Origin: Ignavibacteriales bacterium | Lineage (GTDB): Bacteria; Bacteroidota; Ignavibacteria; UBA10030; SZUA-254 | DNA length: 32,259 bases | Direction: 5' to 3' | NCBI GenBank assembly: GCA_016218025.1 | Contig: JACRFD010000047.1 | Span: 1 to 32,259, forward strand | Position numbers and translations under genes: made by a program | Part shown: positions 7,931-17,568 of the stretch, piece after piece | Layout: the number at the start of each line of letters is the position of its first letter | Position numbering within the stretch: the first letter of the stretch is position 1 | Notes under the pieces: model-generated | Databases searched by the model: none | The model's input: only the letters and a program-made list of their open reading frames with translations | Told to the model about the DNA's origin: nothing

Positions 7931-8989
7931 ATGAAACTGATCAGAAATATTCTAAACATAAAAAGTTTTCTGTTTATCTTTTTATCTATTGCGGTTTGCT
8001 CTCAATATTCATTTGCAGCATCAAAAGCAAAATATGCCGGAGAGTTTTTATCTATTGGTATAGGGGGACGCGCGTTAGGATTGGGCGGTGCGTACACGGC
8101 CGTTGCAACCGATATAACTGCAGGATACTGGAACCCGGCGGGACTTGCGTCAATGGATTATCCTCAAGTTTCACTCATGCATGATGAACGTTTTGCCGGA
8201 CTTGTAAATTATGATTACGGTGCGGTTGCAATACCATACGATAAGAATACAACTTTTGCTTTAAGTGTTATTCGCCTTGGTGTAGATAATATTCCCGACA
8301 CACGTAATGCCGGTATAGACGCAAACGGAAATCCATTACCTCCGGATAGATGGCAGGACCTTGCTGGTTTAAATTTCGACAAAATTACTTACTTCAACGC
8401 AGCGGATTGGGGATTTTTACTTTCTTACGCCAACCAATCGACAACTTCTTTCTCTTACGGTGTTAATCTTAAATTTATTTACAGATCATTAGACAACACA
8501 TCTGCTAACGGCATCGGCATAGACGTTGGAACAAGATATCGGGTAATGGATAATTTTTACTTAGCCGGTTCTGCGCAAGATATCACCACAACACTTGTAG
8601 CGTGGAGCAACGGGACAAACGAATTAATTCTCCCAACACTAAAGCTGGGTTCAGTTTACTACATAGAAGCATTCAATGGTCGTTTTGCTCCTGCGTTCGA
8701 TGTTGACCTCCGTTTTGAAAATCGTCGCTATTCTTCCATGGCACATCTTGGTGGAATTAGTTTTGATTTTCGGGAAGGTTTGGAATTCGAATATAAAAAT
8801 ATTGCGGCAATTAGAATTGGTTACAGTGAAATTGGAACAATAAATATAGGAGCAGGAATAAAGTTGCCCAAGCTTGCCATCGATTATTCATTTGCCCGAT
8901 TCGGTGCCGAGGAACAGCTCGGTGATACACACCGCATTTCATTGATTTTCACAATAGAATCCGAGCGATTCAGAAGACAAACCGAATAA
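7931..8989 (+). CDS. PorV/PorQ-family outer-membrane beta-barrel protein
   Basis: The 352-residue protein starts with a signal peptide: basic NLNIK-type lead, a hydrophobic stretch FLFIFLSIAVC, and likely cleavage after SFA near residue 30. The mature N-terminus carries the family hallmark GEFLSIGIGGRALGLGGAY followed by ITAGYWNPAGLA, seen in PorV/PorQ (UPF0164-like, FadL-fold) proteins. The rest alternates short beta strands to an Arg-rich end. In T9SS bacteria PorV shuttles cargo from the translocon to the attachment complex, and many paralogues have unknown jobs. The T9SS cargo at 28334 fits a T9SS-positive cell, but no other T9SS gene is adjacent, so I cannot tell PorV from a paralogue. 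The lipoprotein gene begins 3 bases after its stop, so the two are probably co-transcribed. Confidence 0.85.
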   Translation: MKLIRNILNIKSFLFIFLSIAVCSQYSFAASKAKYAGEFLSIGIGGRALGLGGAYTAVATDITAGYWNPAGLASMDYPQVSLMHDERFAGLVNYDYGAVAIPYDKNTTFALSVIRLGVDNIPDTRNAGIDANGNPLPPDRWQDLAGLNFDKITYFNAADWGFLLSYANQSTTSFSYGVNLKFIYRSLDNTSANGIGIDVGTRYRVMDNFYLAGSAQDITTTLVAWSNGTNELILPTLKLGSVYYIEAFNGRFAPAFDVDLRFENRRYSSMAHLGGISFDFREGLEFEYKNIAAIRIGYSEIGTINIGAGIKLPKLAIDYSFARFGAEEQLGDTHRISLIFTIESERFRRQTE

Positions 8990-8992
8990 CAA

Positions 8993-9541
8993 ATGCCGCG
9001 ATTTATCTTTCCGTTAATTTTATCATTGATCCTATGTGGCTGCGCTTCAAAGATACCTTACGAATCATCATATCCGATGACAGAAAGATATTTTCATTCA
9101 CGTGACGGTATTTTTTATGGAAATATCCCTACCGGATGGTTTTCTGCCACAGATGATACACTCGGACCATCTGCTGTAGCATGGCTGTTGAAAGAAGATT
9201 TCACCGTCTCTATCACAATCAGCGAAATAAAGTTAAATAAATTTACAATCCAACAGATTGAAAAAGAAGGTTTGGAATTCTTGGCAAAACTGAGGGCTGC
9301 TAATTACACCGGCAATACTCTTCCTGATAAGTTCGACCCGATTTGCTTTAAGTTCAGAGGAAAAGAATTCTGCGGTTTTAATTTATTCACCGATGATGAA
9401 AATAGAAGGTTTGTATTTTATTCAGCAAAAGGACATTTCTACGAATGTTCCACACGTCAGTTAAAAGGTAAATTGAATGACTCAGACACTCAAACCCTAT
9501 TTGAAATCCAACAAGCTATTCTTGGTTCAATAGGGTATTGA
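8993..9541 (+). CDS. Predicted lipoprotein of unknown function
   Basis: The 182-residue protein has a short hydrophobic leader and a lipobox ending LCGC, which would put lipidation on C17 (followed by ASK). The mature part is globular, with alternating hydrophobic strands (ISEIKLNKFTIQQIEKEG) and three further cysteines. I do not recognise a family. It starts 3 bases after the PorV/PorQ-like gene and probably shares its transcript, suggesting an envelope role beside that barrel. Its end is one base from the end of the convergent cyclase gene, with no obvious terminator between them. Confidence 0.75.
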   Translation: MPRFIFPLILSLILCGCASKIPYESSYPMTERYFHSRDGIFYGNIPTGWFSATDDTLGPSAVAWLLKEDFTVSITISEIKLNKFTIQQIEKEGLEFLAKLRAANYTGNTLPDKFDPICFKFRGKEFCGFNLFTDDENRRFVFYSAKGHFYECSTRQLKGKLNDSDTQTLFEIQQAILGSIGY

Positions 9542-9542
9542 A

Positions 9543-11726
9543 TTATTTTGTTTGAAGAATAAACACGCCATTCCAGTTTTCCGGAGGAGGATTTTTCTTG
9601 TACAGGTAAGAACGCTCGATATATAACTGAGAAGGAAAATCGTCCGGTGATATTTTTAATACTTTCTCAAATTCTTTAACTGCCTCGTCCCATTCTTTTT
9701 TACGATAATGTGCAAGTCCTTTTTTGTATAATTCAACTGTCATCAGTTTCTCAGCCGGTAACGATTCTCCATTTATTCCTATAAGCTCATAAACTCTTAT
9801 AGGCTCTGTTTTCCCCATTACAACAAGCAGGTCCAGCTCCCTTGAAATAATTTTCTCACTTACATACTGATATGTGGAAGAGCTGATCATTACTTTTGTT
9901 TTATATTGCTTGTTTGCGCTTTCAAGACGCGCTCCAAGGTTGACGCTGTCGCCAATGATTGTGTAATCAAAGCGATCTGCCCCGCCCATATTTCCAACTA
10001 CAACCTCGCCTGTATTTATTCCTATCCTAACTTTAAGTTCCGGTTTTCCTTCCTTCAGCCAATTGTTTCTAAGTTCATCTAAGCGGCGTTGCATTTGAAC
10101 GGCTGCCCTGCAGGCAAGAAAAGCATGATCGCTTTGAGGAATCGGTGCGCCCCAGAAAGCAACAATAGCATCGCCTTCATATTTATCCAAAGTCCCGTTA
10201 TTTTCGAGAATTATTTTTGTCATCTCGCTCAGGTATTCATTCAATATTGTCACCAGATATTCCGGGCGTAGTTGCTCAGACATTTTGGTGAAGTTCTCGA
10301 TATCGCTGAAGAATACGGTTAACTCTTTCCTTTCTCCACCTAGACGCAGTTTTTCGGGATGTGCGATCAATTCATCAACAACTGTCGGATTTACATATTG
10401 ACTGAACATTCCTTTTATCATTACCTTTTGTCGGCGTTCTACTACATAATAATAAATTATGCTTCCAACATAGCTGAAAAAAACAGCCAGCAGAGCGCTT
10501 GTCATCTGAACTAAGTAATTTTCTTTTATGAACAGCCCAATCGAGATCGTTACAATAATATATAATAAGGATAGGGTTAACGCGATGCCGAGCAGATCGA
10601 TCAACAAATTATATCTGATTTTAATCGACTTTAATCCAGCAATAAAAACAAATGTAAATAAACTTAGTCCGATGACAATAGGTATGGTTAACAAAAACGG
10701 CTGGGGTATTATAAAATTATTATCGATAATGCTTTGTATTACATTCGCGTGAATTTCTGCCCCGCTTATTTTCTCGAAAGGAGTCGGAAATATATCTTTC
10801 TCTTCTGCAAGCTGTGGTCCCGCACCAACAATAACAATTTTATTCGTGAATGTTCCGTTTGTTAGATATCCCTCCGGCTCATCGAATGTGTTTATTTCGA
10901 GACCTGGAAATTCCAATTCTTCTTGAGTTTTAAAATCTTTATCGTCTATGATTTGTTCGAACGGAACTCTTGGAAACGCTCCGGAACCGCCGTAATAATT
11001 TATCAGAAATGTCGAGGCTCGGTATTTGGGAATATCTTTATTGTAATAAACAAACGCTGGAATATTACCGCTGCTAGTTGAGGTTGGAGCTATATACATC
11101 GGCGGATACTGGAAGTATTTGTTTAGCGTTGCCATTGAAAAGCTTGGCAAAATTGTTTCCTGATTTTGATCGTAAATTCCGGGGAGATATTCACGAACCG
11201 TTCCTTCCAAATCTGTAATAACATTCACTATTCCAAACGAACTCAACGGTTCAATAAATCTGTTTCCGTATTGCGGATCTGCCACGTGAATTGTATAGTT
11301 CGCGGTATCTGTTCGAATTTTTCCCGCCAGAACAACATTCCCTGCCTGCTTGACAATTTCTTTAAACTCATTTTCTTGTACAATATCCGGGTGCACCTTA
11401 GGAGAAAATAGAACATCTATGGCAATAACTTTGGCTCCTGCTCGGTTTAAATTTTTAACGAGTCTCGCATAATATGATACCGGAAAAGGGTAATCGGCGG
11501 GAAGAGTTTCAAATGTACTTTCGTTTATTTCAACTAGAACGACATTGGATCTTTTTTTGAGTTCTGTGTCTATTGGTTTTTGCTTGAATCGATAAGTTAT
11601 TAAATTTTCCTCAAGCGTCTGAATGGGATCAAGTCTTGTAATGAACAAGACCATTATGGCTACCACAAGACTGCTTCCAAGTTGAAGTAAAAATATACGA
11701 ATTGGTTTTGAGGTTCGCTGGGCCAT
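9543..11726 (-). CDS. CHASE2-domain class III adenylate cyclase with TPR tail
   Basis: This 727-residue membrane enzyme likely makes cAMP in response to an extracytoplasmic signal. TM1 is at about residues 11-29. A CHASE2 sensor fills about 35-335 (VVLVEINESTFE; GAKVIAIDVLFS; NKIVIVGAGP; EIHANVIQSII). Three TM helices lie at about 345-366, 375-400 and 405-430. The class III cyclase domain (about 465-645) is complete: metal-binding D475 (FFSDIENFT) and D519 (YEGDA), substrate residues K515 and T589 (the Lys/Thr pair known from cyanobacterial adenylate cyclases), and N596 and R600 (SVNLGARLE). A TPR-like helical pair follows (YKKGLAHYRKKEWDEAVKEF). It is the last gene of a four-gene minus-strand cluster, 6 bases after the barrel gene. 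No cAMP receptor is visible in the window. Confidence 0.93.
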   Translation of the reverse strand: MAQRTSKPIRIFLLQLGSSLVVAIMVLFITRLDPIQTLEENLITYRFKQKPIDTELKKRSNVVLVEINESTFETLPADYPFPVSYYARLVKNLNRAGAKVIAIDVLFSPKVHPDIVQENEFKEIVKQAGNVVLAGKIRTDTANYTIHVADPQYGNRFIEPLSSFGIVNVITDLEGTVREYLPGIYDQNQETILPSFSMATLNKYFQYPPMYIAPTSTSSGNIPAFVYYNKDIPKYRASTFLINYYGGSGAFPRVPFEQIIDDKDFKTQEELEFPGLEINTFDEPEGYLTNGTFTNKIVIVGAGPQLAEEKDIFPTPFEKISGAEIHANVIQSIIDNNFIIPQPFLLTIPIVIGLSLFTFVFIAGLKSIKIRYNLLIDLLGIALTLSLLYIIVTISIGLFIKENYLVQMTSALLAVFFSYVGSIIYYYVVERRQKVMIKGMFSQYVNPTVVDELIAHPEKLRLGGERKELTVFFSDIENFTKMSEQLRPEYLVTILNEYLSEMTKIILENNGTLDKYEGDAIVAFWGAPIPQSDHAFLACRAAVQMQRRLDELRNNWLKEGKPELKVRIGINTGEVVVGNMGGADRFDYTIIGDSVNLGARLESANKQYKTKVMISSSTYQYVSEKIISRELDLLVVMGKTEPIRVYELIGINGESLPAEKLMTVELYKKGLAHYRKKEWDEAVKEFEKVLKISPDDFPSQLYIERSYLYKKNPPPENWNGVFILQTK

Positions 11727-11732
11727 ATCAAA

Positions 11733-14195
11733 CTAAATAGCGGCGCGGATAGTCAACGTCCATATAATATCTGTTTGGGATTCAGTTGTTCCGAATATTT
11801 TATCGTTAAAATAAAAATTTAAAGCTGTCTGGGCGCTGAGATATTCCAAAAAATAGTGCTGCGCGCTGAAATTCAGGAGTACTCTTCTTATATCCCCGAA
11901 TGTCGGACTAATTGTTCCGCCGAGCAGAAGCTTATCTTCAAACATACGGTATTGGCCATTCAGGTATAAGGAAATGTATGAAATCTTCGTTATCTCGGTT
12001 GATGAATTTTTCGGAATCAAATACCTGCTGCCATTATAATTTAAGTTAAATATTGTTTGAAGAGGAATATTGAATGTCGACATCAAACTCAAACCGAGTG
12101 AATTATTTTTTGTATCGAGATTCTTTATAGAATTGTCGTCGCGGAAGGATGTGCTTACAGTGAATTGCGCATTGTGTTTGATGAAATATTTAAATTCTTT
12201 TTGAAATTGTAAAATTATCCTGTCGGTAATCTCGTCAACTGCCGCTGAATTTGAATTTTGCAAATCGTTAATATTTTTTGATCTCATGTATCCTATAGAG
12301 ATATTCGGCACTTCCGGAAAAGAAGAATAGTAGCTCACACCGGTATTCAATGACGAAAAGGTTGTTGTAGCCGGTTTGGAAAGTGAAGTATTATCTTTCA
12401 TATTTTCGTATCCGGCAGAAATGAACAGTTTATTTTCGAGCAGCCGCTGACGGTCGGAAATAGTATATCCTTGAATATCGTTTCTTAAATATGTTTGACC
12501 GAATGATTCGTAACCGTCGCCATGCCTGATATACGAAAGCCGCAAATTATTTCCGAAGTAATTAAGACGCAAACCAGTTTCATAAGATAGAGTTGGAAAA
12601 TGTTTCATGTTTAGCGGAATTAGATTTTCGTTCACCGTAATAATGTTTTTTGCCAAATCCCGTATTCGCTTCATTTGATCACGATCTTTTTCCTTGCTGT
12701 CTGCAAAAAGAGTGTCAATGTCTGTATCGCTGAAGGAGCCGTTTGTAATATCTTTATTCGATGCTGAAAAAGCTGCTTGACCGGTTAATTCAAAATTTTC
12801 TTGATCGATTGAAACCAGTAGGTCAGATCCAAAAACTACATTTTCTTGAGGTCTTGCACCGAATAAAATAGAGGTCGGATCATCTTTCGATTTCAAATAA
12901 GTTAAACCCCAGTGCGAACCATGTCTTTTACCAAAACTGGGACGAACAACCATTATATCTCTTGAAAATGTACCAGGATTAATCTTTATCCATCGAGCCG
13001 AACCGTTTAGCGAATCATAATATCGAAATACTGCTGTGGGATCGGTTTGCTGTGAAATACTCAGTATACTATCGGGAATCGGATCTCCCGAACTCCCTTC
13101 TATTCTCCGAGTTATTGTTCCTCTTACAAAATCGAGATTGAATTTATTAAGCGTAAGATTTGTGAGCAATCCGCGCACTCTTTTCCCGTTCATGATAAGG
13201 TCGGGAAATACCGGGAAAAAATCTCCATAACCAATTTTCAGCCAAGGTGATTCTCCGATAATGTAATATCTATTCTGCGGTTGCCGAACAGCCTTTTCTT
13301 CGTTGGTGTTGAAAACAAATCCTCTGACTTCGAAATCTTTATACGCTCCGCTTGCCGATAAAGTAACTCTGTTGTATGGTGTGTTTTTTTCAGAAATATG
13401 TTCTTGCCTTGTTTCTAACTGAACTGACGATGAATACCTCCATGGAGATATTGGAACAGCGTTAGTCTGAAGAACAGCAGCAGGACCTTCAATATTAAAC
13501 GACCACGATTGAGTTAGTTTAATATTACCTGCTGTATCAATAATGTTTATCTTAACCTCGTGCTTTCCCTGAATTATTTCCATATCACTGTTTTGTGGAC
13601 GCAGAATTACAAGATCTCCATATCTTATTTGCAGTGCAGATATATCTTTCTCATCGAAAAATATATGTACCGGAAATTCCGCAGTAAACGAATCGATTCT
13701 TGCCAGCGAAAATGATATCAGTAAATCCTGGGCAGATATTGTCTCATCCCTATCCGGACTTAGAATAATTATATCGTTTTGCTGCACTTCAATTGAACCA
13801 AAACTAATTTTTAACGGTTGTGTTTCGGGATTTTCAATCGGATATGTCTCCGGGTTGAAATTTCCCGTTAAAGTGACTACAAAATAATATTCAACAAAAG
13901 GGGGTTGAATTATTTCACCGGGAAGAAGTATGTTGGCTGTTGTGCCAACAAGCGACATCTCGCTCCTCTTAAATTCCTGTTCGCCAAATCGGCGGAAAGC
14001 GATTTCAATTTTCTCTACAGTATTGGACTGAAAAAGATCGGCCTGAACGGAAAGAGGAATTCCCGGCTGCGGTGTTCCAATGGTAACCTTTGAAATTGTC
14101 GTGCTGATCTGACTCAAGGAGATATTAAACAACAGCAAAGTCAGAATACCAACGAGTCCAAATCTGCTTAGACGTGCATATAAAAATCTTTTCAT
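11733..14195 (-). CDS. Large outer-membrane beta-barrel protein with periplasmic Ig-like domains
   Basis: The 820-residue protein has a signal peptide (RLSRFGLVGILTLLLF, cleavage after about residue 29). Two probable Ig-like beta-sandwich segments follow to about residue 235: one with PGIPLSVQADLF, and one with DIIILSPDRDETISAQDL and HEVKINIIDTAG. The remainder looks like an outer-membrane barrel, with many short alternating strands ending in aromatic or charged residues (TYETGLRLNYFG-like, LYLNGQYRMF, LNFSAQHYFLEY). The C-terminus TIIWTLTIRAAI-type strand is typical of barrels. I do not recognise a named family. It sits 6 bases upstream of the CHASE2 cyclase gene and downstream of the FecR-domain gene, all in one direction, so it may form the surface part of that unit. 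No clear ribosome binding site precedes the ATG. Confidence 0.7.
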   Translation of the reverse strand: MKRFLYARLSRFGLVGILTLLLFNISLSQISTTISKVTIGTPQPGIPLSVQADLFQSNTVEKIEIAFRRFGEQEFKRSEMSLVGTTANILLPGEIIQPPFVEYYFVVTLTGNFNPETYPIENPETQPLKISFGSIEVQQNDIIILSPDRDETISAQDLLISFSLARIDSFTAEFPVHIFFDEKDISALQIRYGDLVILRPQNSDMEIIQGKHEVKINIIDTAGNIKLTQSWSFNIEGPAAVLQTNAVPISPWRYSSSVQLETRQEHISEKNTPYNRVTLSASGAYKDFEVRGFVFNTNEEKAVRQPQNRYYIIGESPWLKIGYGDFFPVFPDLIMNGKRVRGLLTNLTLNKFNLDFVRGTITRRIEGSSGDPIPDSILSISQQTDPTAVFRYYDSLNGSARWIKINPGTFSRDIMVVRPSFGKRHGSHWGLTYLKSKDDPTSILFGARPQENVVFGSDLLVSIDQENFELTGQAAFSASNKDITNGSFSDTDIDTLFADSKEKDRDQMKRIRDLAKNIITVNENLIPLNMKHFPTLSYETGLRLNYFGNNLRLSYIRHGDGYESFGQTYLRNDIQGYTISDRQRLLENKLFISAGYENMKDNTSLSKPATTTFSSLNTGVSYYSSFPEVPNISIGYMRSKNINDLQNSNSAAVDEITDRIILQFQKEFKYFIKHNAQFTVSTSFRDDNSIKNLDTKNNSLGLSLMSTFNIPLQTIFNLNYNGSRYLIPKNSSTEITKISYISLYLNGQYRMFEDKLLLGGTISPTFGDIRRVLLNFSAQHYFLEYLSAQTALNFYFNDKIFGTTESQTDIIWTLTIRAAI

Positions 14196-14268
14196 AACGG
14201 GCAGAATATTGCTTGTTCCTTTTTTATATTGGAAGCAAGATACAAAAATAAAAATTAATCTGCTCGGA

Positions 14269-14982
14269 TTATTCTTTATAGTCCAGCTTGAGAGTTTTAT
14301 TATTGCCTCTTGGATCTCTCATTTCAATTTTCAACTGGCGTCGTATATCATCGGACGATGCAAAACGATCTGCATTCTTCAGTTCTTCCTCGGTCGCTGC
14401 TCTTTTTTCAATCGTCCCGTCTTCATTTGATATTCCTATAAATCCCGCCTCAATTTCGATTTCATTGTTCGATAATCTATTTTTTAAAACAACTCTTCCT
14501 TCGATCAGAATCAGGGTATCTGAGTGTTCGCTTCTGCACCATTTACCTTTTGTGCCGCGTATTGATGCTACCGATGTTGGTGAAGTTAATTGAAACTGCT
14601 GGTTGTTCTGTTGTTTTGTAATATCAAAACCTACGCTACCTTTATCAAGAAATGCTTCTTTTAGGGAAGAGTTTCTGGGACCATCTGCTTTTATCGTAAG
14701 TATCGATTGTTCCCTTATACGCAAGATACTGTTATCTTCTACAAATTTCACCAATGCAAAAGCTTTTCTTCCGGTAATTAGTTTATCATTTGAAAACAGC
14801 GATGGACTTTTTTCTGCCCTTTCAATTTTTCCACCGGATGATTCTTTGATAACGTTGTTTACGGCTTTTTTAACTACCGCAACACCGCTGTCACCCGAGC
14901 TTATTGCATTACTTAGCGGTGCAATAAGAAGAATAATTACTAATACTAATTTTAAGGTTTTAAAAATATTTGACTTTTTCAT
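14269..14982 (-). CDS. Secreted FecR-domain protein
   Basis: The 237-residue protein has a signal peptide (FKTLKLVLVIILLIAPLSNA) and then a FecR-type domain: KLITGRKAFALVKFVEDNSI, LRIREQSILTI, GSVGFDI and SPTSVASIRGTKGKW. Classical FecR proteins are membrane anti-sigma factors; this one lacks the cytoplasmic anti-sigma part and the internal TM, so it is a stand-alone periplasmic FecR protein. Such proteins are often linked to envelope sensing or to binding of glycans, but the role here is not known. I chose the ATG at 14982, with AGGAG 7 bases upstream, over the in-frame TTG at 14988. The C-terminus is charged (EEELKNADRFASSDDIRRQL). The barrel gene starts 73 bases downstream. Confidence 0.85.
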   Translation of the reverse strand: MKKSNIFKTLKLVLVIILLIAPLSNAISSGDSGVAVVKKAVNNVIKESSGGKIERAEKSPSLFSNDKLITGRKAFALVKFVEDNSILRIREQSILTIKADGPRNSSLKEAFLDKGSVGFDITKQQNNQQFQLTSPTSVASIRGTKGKWCRSEHSDTLILIEGRVVLKNRLSNNEIEIEAGFIGISNEDGTIEKRAATEEELKNADRFASSDDIRRQLKIEMRDPRGNNKTLKLDYKE

Positions 14983-15010
14983 ATTCAATCTCCTTCGAGA
15001 TTATGTTATA

Positions 15011-16105
15011 TTATTCAACACTTAGATTAATATTTACTCCGCTCGATTGTAATTCATCGAGCATCTTCAGTAATTCCTCTTTAGATAAAGATAGATCATC
15101 TTGCACTGCTGTACTGAACGAATATTTAGATCTTTTTAATTGAGCAATCAGCTCCGGATATTGTTGGCTGAACATCTCTTCCAATTTTTTTAATACTTTA
15201 TCTACCGATTTATCTTCGGCTTCTGTTCCAAGATCAATTTGTGGTTTATTTGATACGTGGAATACTCCTATGGGGCTGGGCACTTCAATTATTGAACCAG
15301 CCGGCCCGGAGATTTTACTAACAACCTTCCAGACATAAGATTTTCCATCTTCAAGCGGTCTTCCGCCGCTGTAGAGATATGAATTGGTTCCTGATATCTC
15401 AATCTTGTTCATCGCCGGTTGATTCATAATCGCATCTTCGCGCGATTGATCGGTTTTTAATTCTGCTACTGTGAGATCTGCTTTTAAACCATCCTGAAAA
15501 AATTCAAACAGTGGAAATGGTGATGTTGTTTCTCCGTCGGATGGCGAGAACAATTCAACGCGGGTTGGATTTTCTAATTTTAGCTCACCCGGCGGCGAGG
15601 ATATTTCACCACAGCGGGTATTTTCCAATGTAAAGAAAAATGAATATCTTCCTGTCGGAAATTTTCCGGTAGCCATCGCAACATCTTGGACATTCGTTTT
15701 CACTTCATCTTTATTGCCAAGTTCTTCTGAGTTTAAACGATATTCTGCCCTGTTTAAATCCATGTTAGTAAGCGTAAGTGTGCCTGGATTAACAATTAAA
15801 TTATCGTGAGAAAATTTATATGCCGGGTCGAAAATTTTGCCGCTTGCTAATTTTATATTTACAGTGAGGGTTAGCTTGGCAGTTACGGGTGAGGTTGAAT
15901 CATTTTTTATTCGCAGTGTAAATAAAAGAGTTCTACTCTCGAAATGTTCGAAATCAACATCCGAAATTGTCAACTGCTGTATATCTGCGTATGAAACCGA
16001 AAGCGAAAGCGGACATGGTTGTGACTGCGACTTCGCATTGAATGATAATATTAAAATACCAATAATAAATATCGGCAACTTAAAAAATAAAATAGTTTGC
16101 TTCAT
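15011..16105 (-). CDS. Secreted beta-sandwich protein of unknown function
   Basis: The 364-residue protein has a signal peptide (FFKLPIFIIGILILSFNA, cleavage near SQS). An N-terminal beta-rich domain contains two cysteines that could pair (C31 near the start and C in ENTRCGE). A fibronectin-III/Ig-like domain follows, with FSPSDGETTSPFPLFEFFQ and the closing DGKSYVWKVVS. The C-terminal 80 residues are helical and charged (VDKVLKKLEEMFSQQYPEL, KEELLKMLDELQSSG), suggesting a coiled-coil or peptide-binding tail. The layout resembles TANFOR-type secreted proteins of Bacteroidetes, but I cannot assign a family. AAGGAG lies just upstream of the ATG. It is the first gene of the minus-strand envelope cluster, 28 bases from the FecR gene. 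Confidence 0.65.
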   Translation of the reverse strand: MKQTILFFKLPIFIIGILILSFNAKSQSQPCPLSLSVSYADIQQLTISDVDFEHFESRTLLFTLRIKNDSTSPVTAKLTLTVNIKLASGKIFDPAYKFSHDNLIVNPGTLTLTNMDLNRAEYRLNSEELGNKDEVKTNVQDVAMATGKFPTGRYSFFFTLENTRCGEISSPPGELKLENPTRVELFSPSDGETTSPFPLFEFFQDGLKADLTVAELKTDQSREDAIMNQPAMNKIEISGTNSYLYSGGRPLEDGKSYVWKVVSKISGPAGSIIEVPSPIGVFHVSNKPQIDLGTEAEDKSVDKVLKKLEEMFSQQYPELIAQLKRSKYSFSTAVQDDLSLSKEELLKMLDELQSSGVNINLSVE

Positions 16106-16238
16106 AGCAACTCCTTAGATGATACTATGATCGTCTAAAAATAGATAAATTTAATATGTTCCGTTTCTAAGTTTCAATTGTAATAATAAACCGATTATCC
16201 GCTAAAAAGAAAAACAGGCTGTGGTTTGAATCACGCCA

Positions 16239-17552
16239 TTAAAATCTCGTTATGTCGTTATATATTACAAAAGCCATAAATAGCAGTAAAATAACGAATC
16301 CTGCCTGCTGAATAACAATTTTTACTTTATGTGGAATCTCTTTCCCCATTACTTTTTCGATAACAAACATCAAAAGATGCCCTCCGTCTAACGCAGGGAT
16401 GGGAAGAATGTTTAATATTGCTAAGCTCATGCTTAGTTGTGCCATGAACCAAACAAACATTGAAAATCCATATTCTGCACTTTGTGTAGCAAGTTGAGCA
16501 ATTGCAATTGGTCCGCCAAGCGAATCTTTTACCGAAGTCTTTCCTGCAAATATTTTACTAAACGTCAAATAAAAAAGATAAATAGATTCTTTTATATCTT
16601 TTAGAGCAACACCAAGTGATTGAAAAATTGTATATTCAATTTTTTTAGATGGTCCTGTGTACCGGCTGCTTAACCGGACACCTATTCTGCCCTCGTTGGT
16701 CACAGTAAGTGTATCAAAAAAAATCTTCTCCCCTCTTTTCCATTTGATTGAAATATTTTTAGCTGCATTTCCACGAATTGCTGTAACAGCTTCCACCTGA
16801 TTAACCTTTTCGTTCCCAACTCCAATTAACGTATCGCCCGGCAATAAACCAATGCGACCTGCAGGCATATTTAACTCAACACCGTCTACAACGGTCGATG
16901 TATGTGCTACAAGCAATCCTTGTGTCGAATCGGAAAAACCGGTCCCTTTTTGTGCAGGTAAGTTAATATGAAACTGTTGACCATTTCGATCTATTTTAAG
17001 ATCGATATCATTTCCAAGATTTTTTACAAATAAAAGATTCTGTACTTCTTCCCAGTGGGTTACGGTGTCGCCGTTGATCGATAAAATTTTATCTCCATTT
17101 TGCAATCCGGATTTATCGAAGACAGAGTTTTTGAAAACGTGTCCTACCTCTGTTGTCTCTGCAATATATGAGCCTTGAACAATGTGAATTCCCCAGAAAA
17201 TAAAAACCGCAAGCAAAACATTCATAATCACTCCACCAGAAATGACAAGTGTTTTTGCCCAGAATGGTTTTGATCTGAATTCCCACGGCTGCGGTTCTTT
17301 ATTTAAAAATCCGGTGTCCATACTTTCATCAATCATCCCTGCGATTTTTACATATCCTCCAATTGGAATCCATGAGATACAGTAGTCGGTATCGCCAATT
17401 TTTTTTCCAAATGCCCTGGGTGGAAAGCCGATTGAAAATCTATCCACACGCATGCCTGTTAATTTTGCAGTGATAAAGTGTCCAAACTCGTGAATAAATA
17501 CCAGTACGCCTAAAGTGATGGCTGTATAAAATATCATATTGAGAATTTCCAT
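16239..17552 (-). CDS. rseP: RseP-like site-2 zinc metalloprotease
   Basis: This is an intramembrane protease that cuts anti-sigma factors or signal-peptide remnants within the membrane. The 437-residue protein has the M50 zinc motif HEFGH (H21, E22, H25) in the first TM helix. The RIP family loop RVDRFSIGFPPRAFGKKIGD and IPIGGYVKIAGM follow. Two PDZ domains occupy about residues 125-300 (GLQNGDKILSING and GRIGLLPGDTLIGVG), and the third zinc ligand lies in ILPIPALDGGHLL. The last TM ends near the C-terminus. It lies 16 bases after dxr, as in many bacteria where dxr and rseP are adjacent. The partner anti-sigma factor is not visible. Confidence 0.95.
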   Translation of the reverse strand: MEILNMIFYTAITLGVLVFIHEFGHFITAKLTGMRVDRFSIGFPPRAFGKKIGDTDYCISWIPIGGYVKIAGMIDESMDTGFLNKEPQPWEFRSKPFWAKTLVISGGVIMNVLLAVFIFWGIHIVQGSYIAETTEVGHVFKNSVFDKSGLQNGDKILSINGDTVTHWEEVQNLLFVKNLGNDIDLKIDRNGQQFHINLPAQKGTGFSDSTQGLLVAHTSTVVDGVELNMPAGRIGLLPGDTLIGVGNEKVNQVEAVTAIRGNAAKNISIKWKRGEKIFFDTLTVTNEGRIGVRLSSRYTGPSKKIEYTIFQSLGVALKDIKESIYLFYLTFSKIFAGKTSVKDSLGGPIAIAQLATQSAEYGFSMFVWFMAQLSMSLAILNILPIPALDGGHLLMFVIEKVMGKEIPHKVKIVIQQAGFVILLLFMAFVIYNDITRF

Positions 17553-17568
17553 GAAACGATTTCCTGAT

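Noticed and set aside
9541..9543. Terminator between the convergent lipoprotein and cyclase genes
   Set aside because: Only one base separates the stops and no inverted repeat with a T-run is visible there.
14603..15025. 140-codon plus-strand open frame over the FecR gene
   Set aside because: It is antisense to a recognisable FecR domain with signal peptide and ribosome binding site, and its translation is not like any protein family I know.
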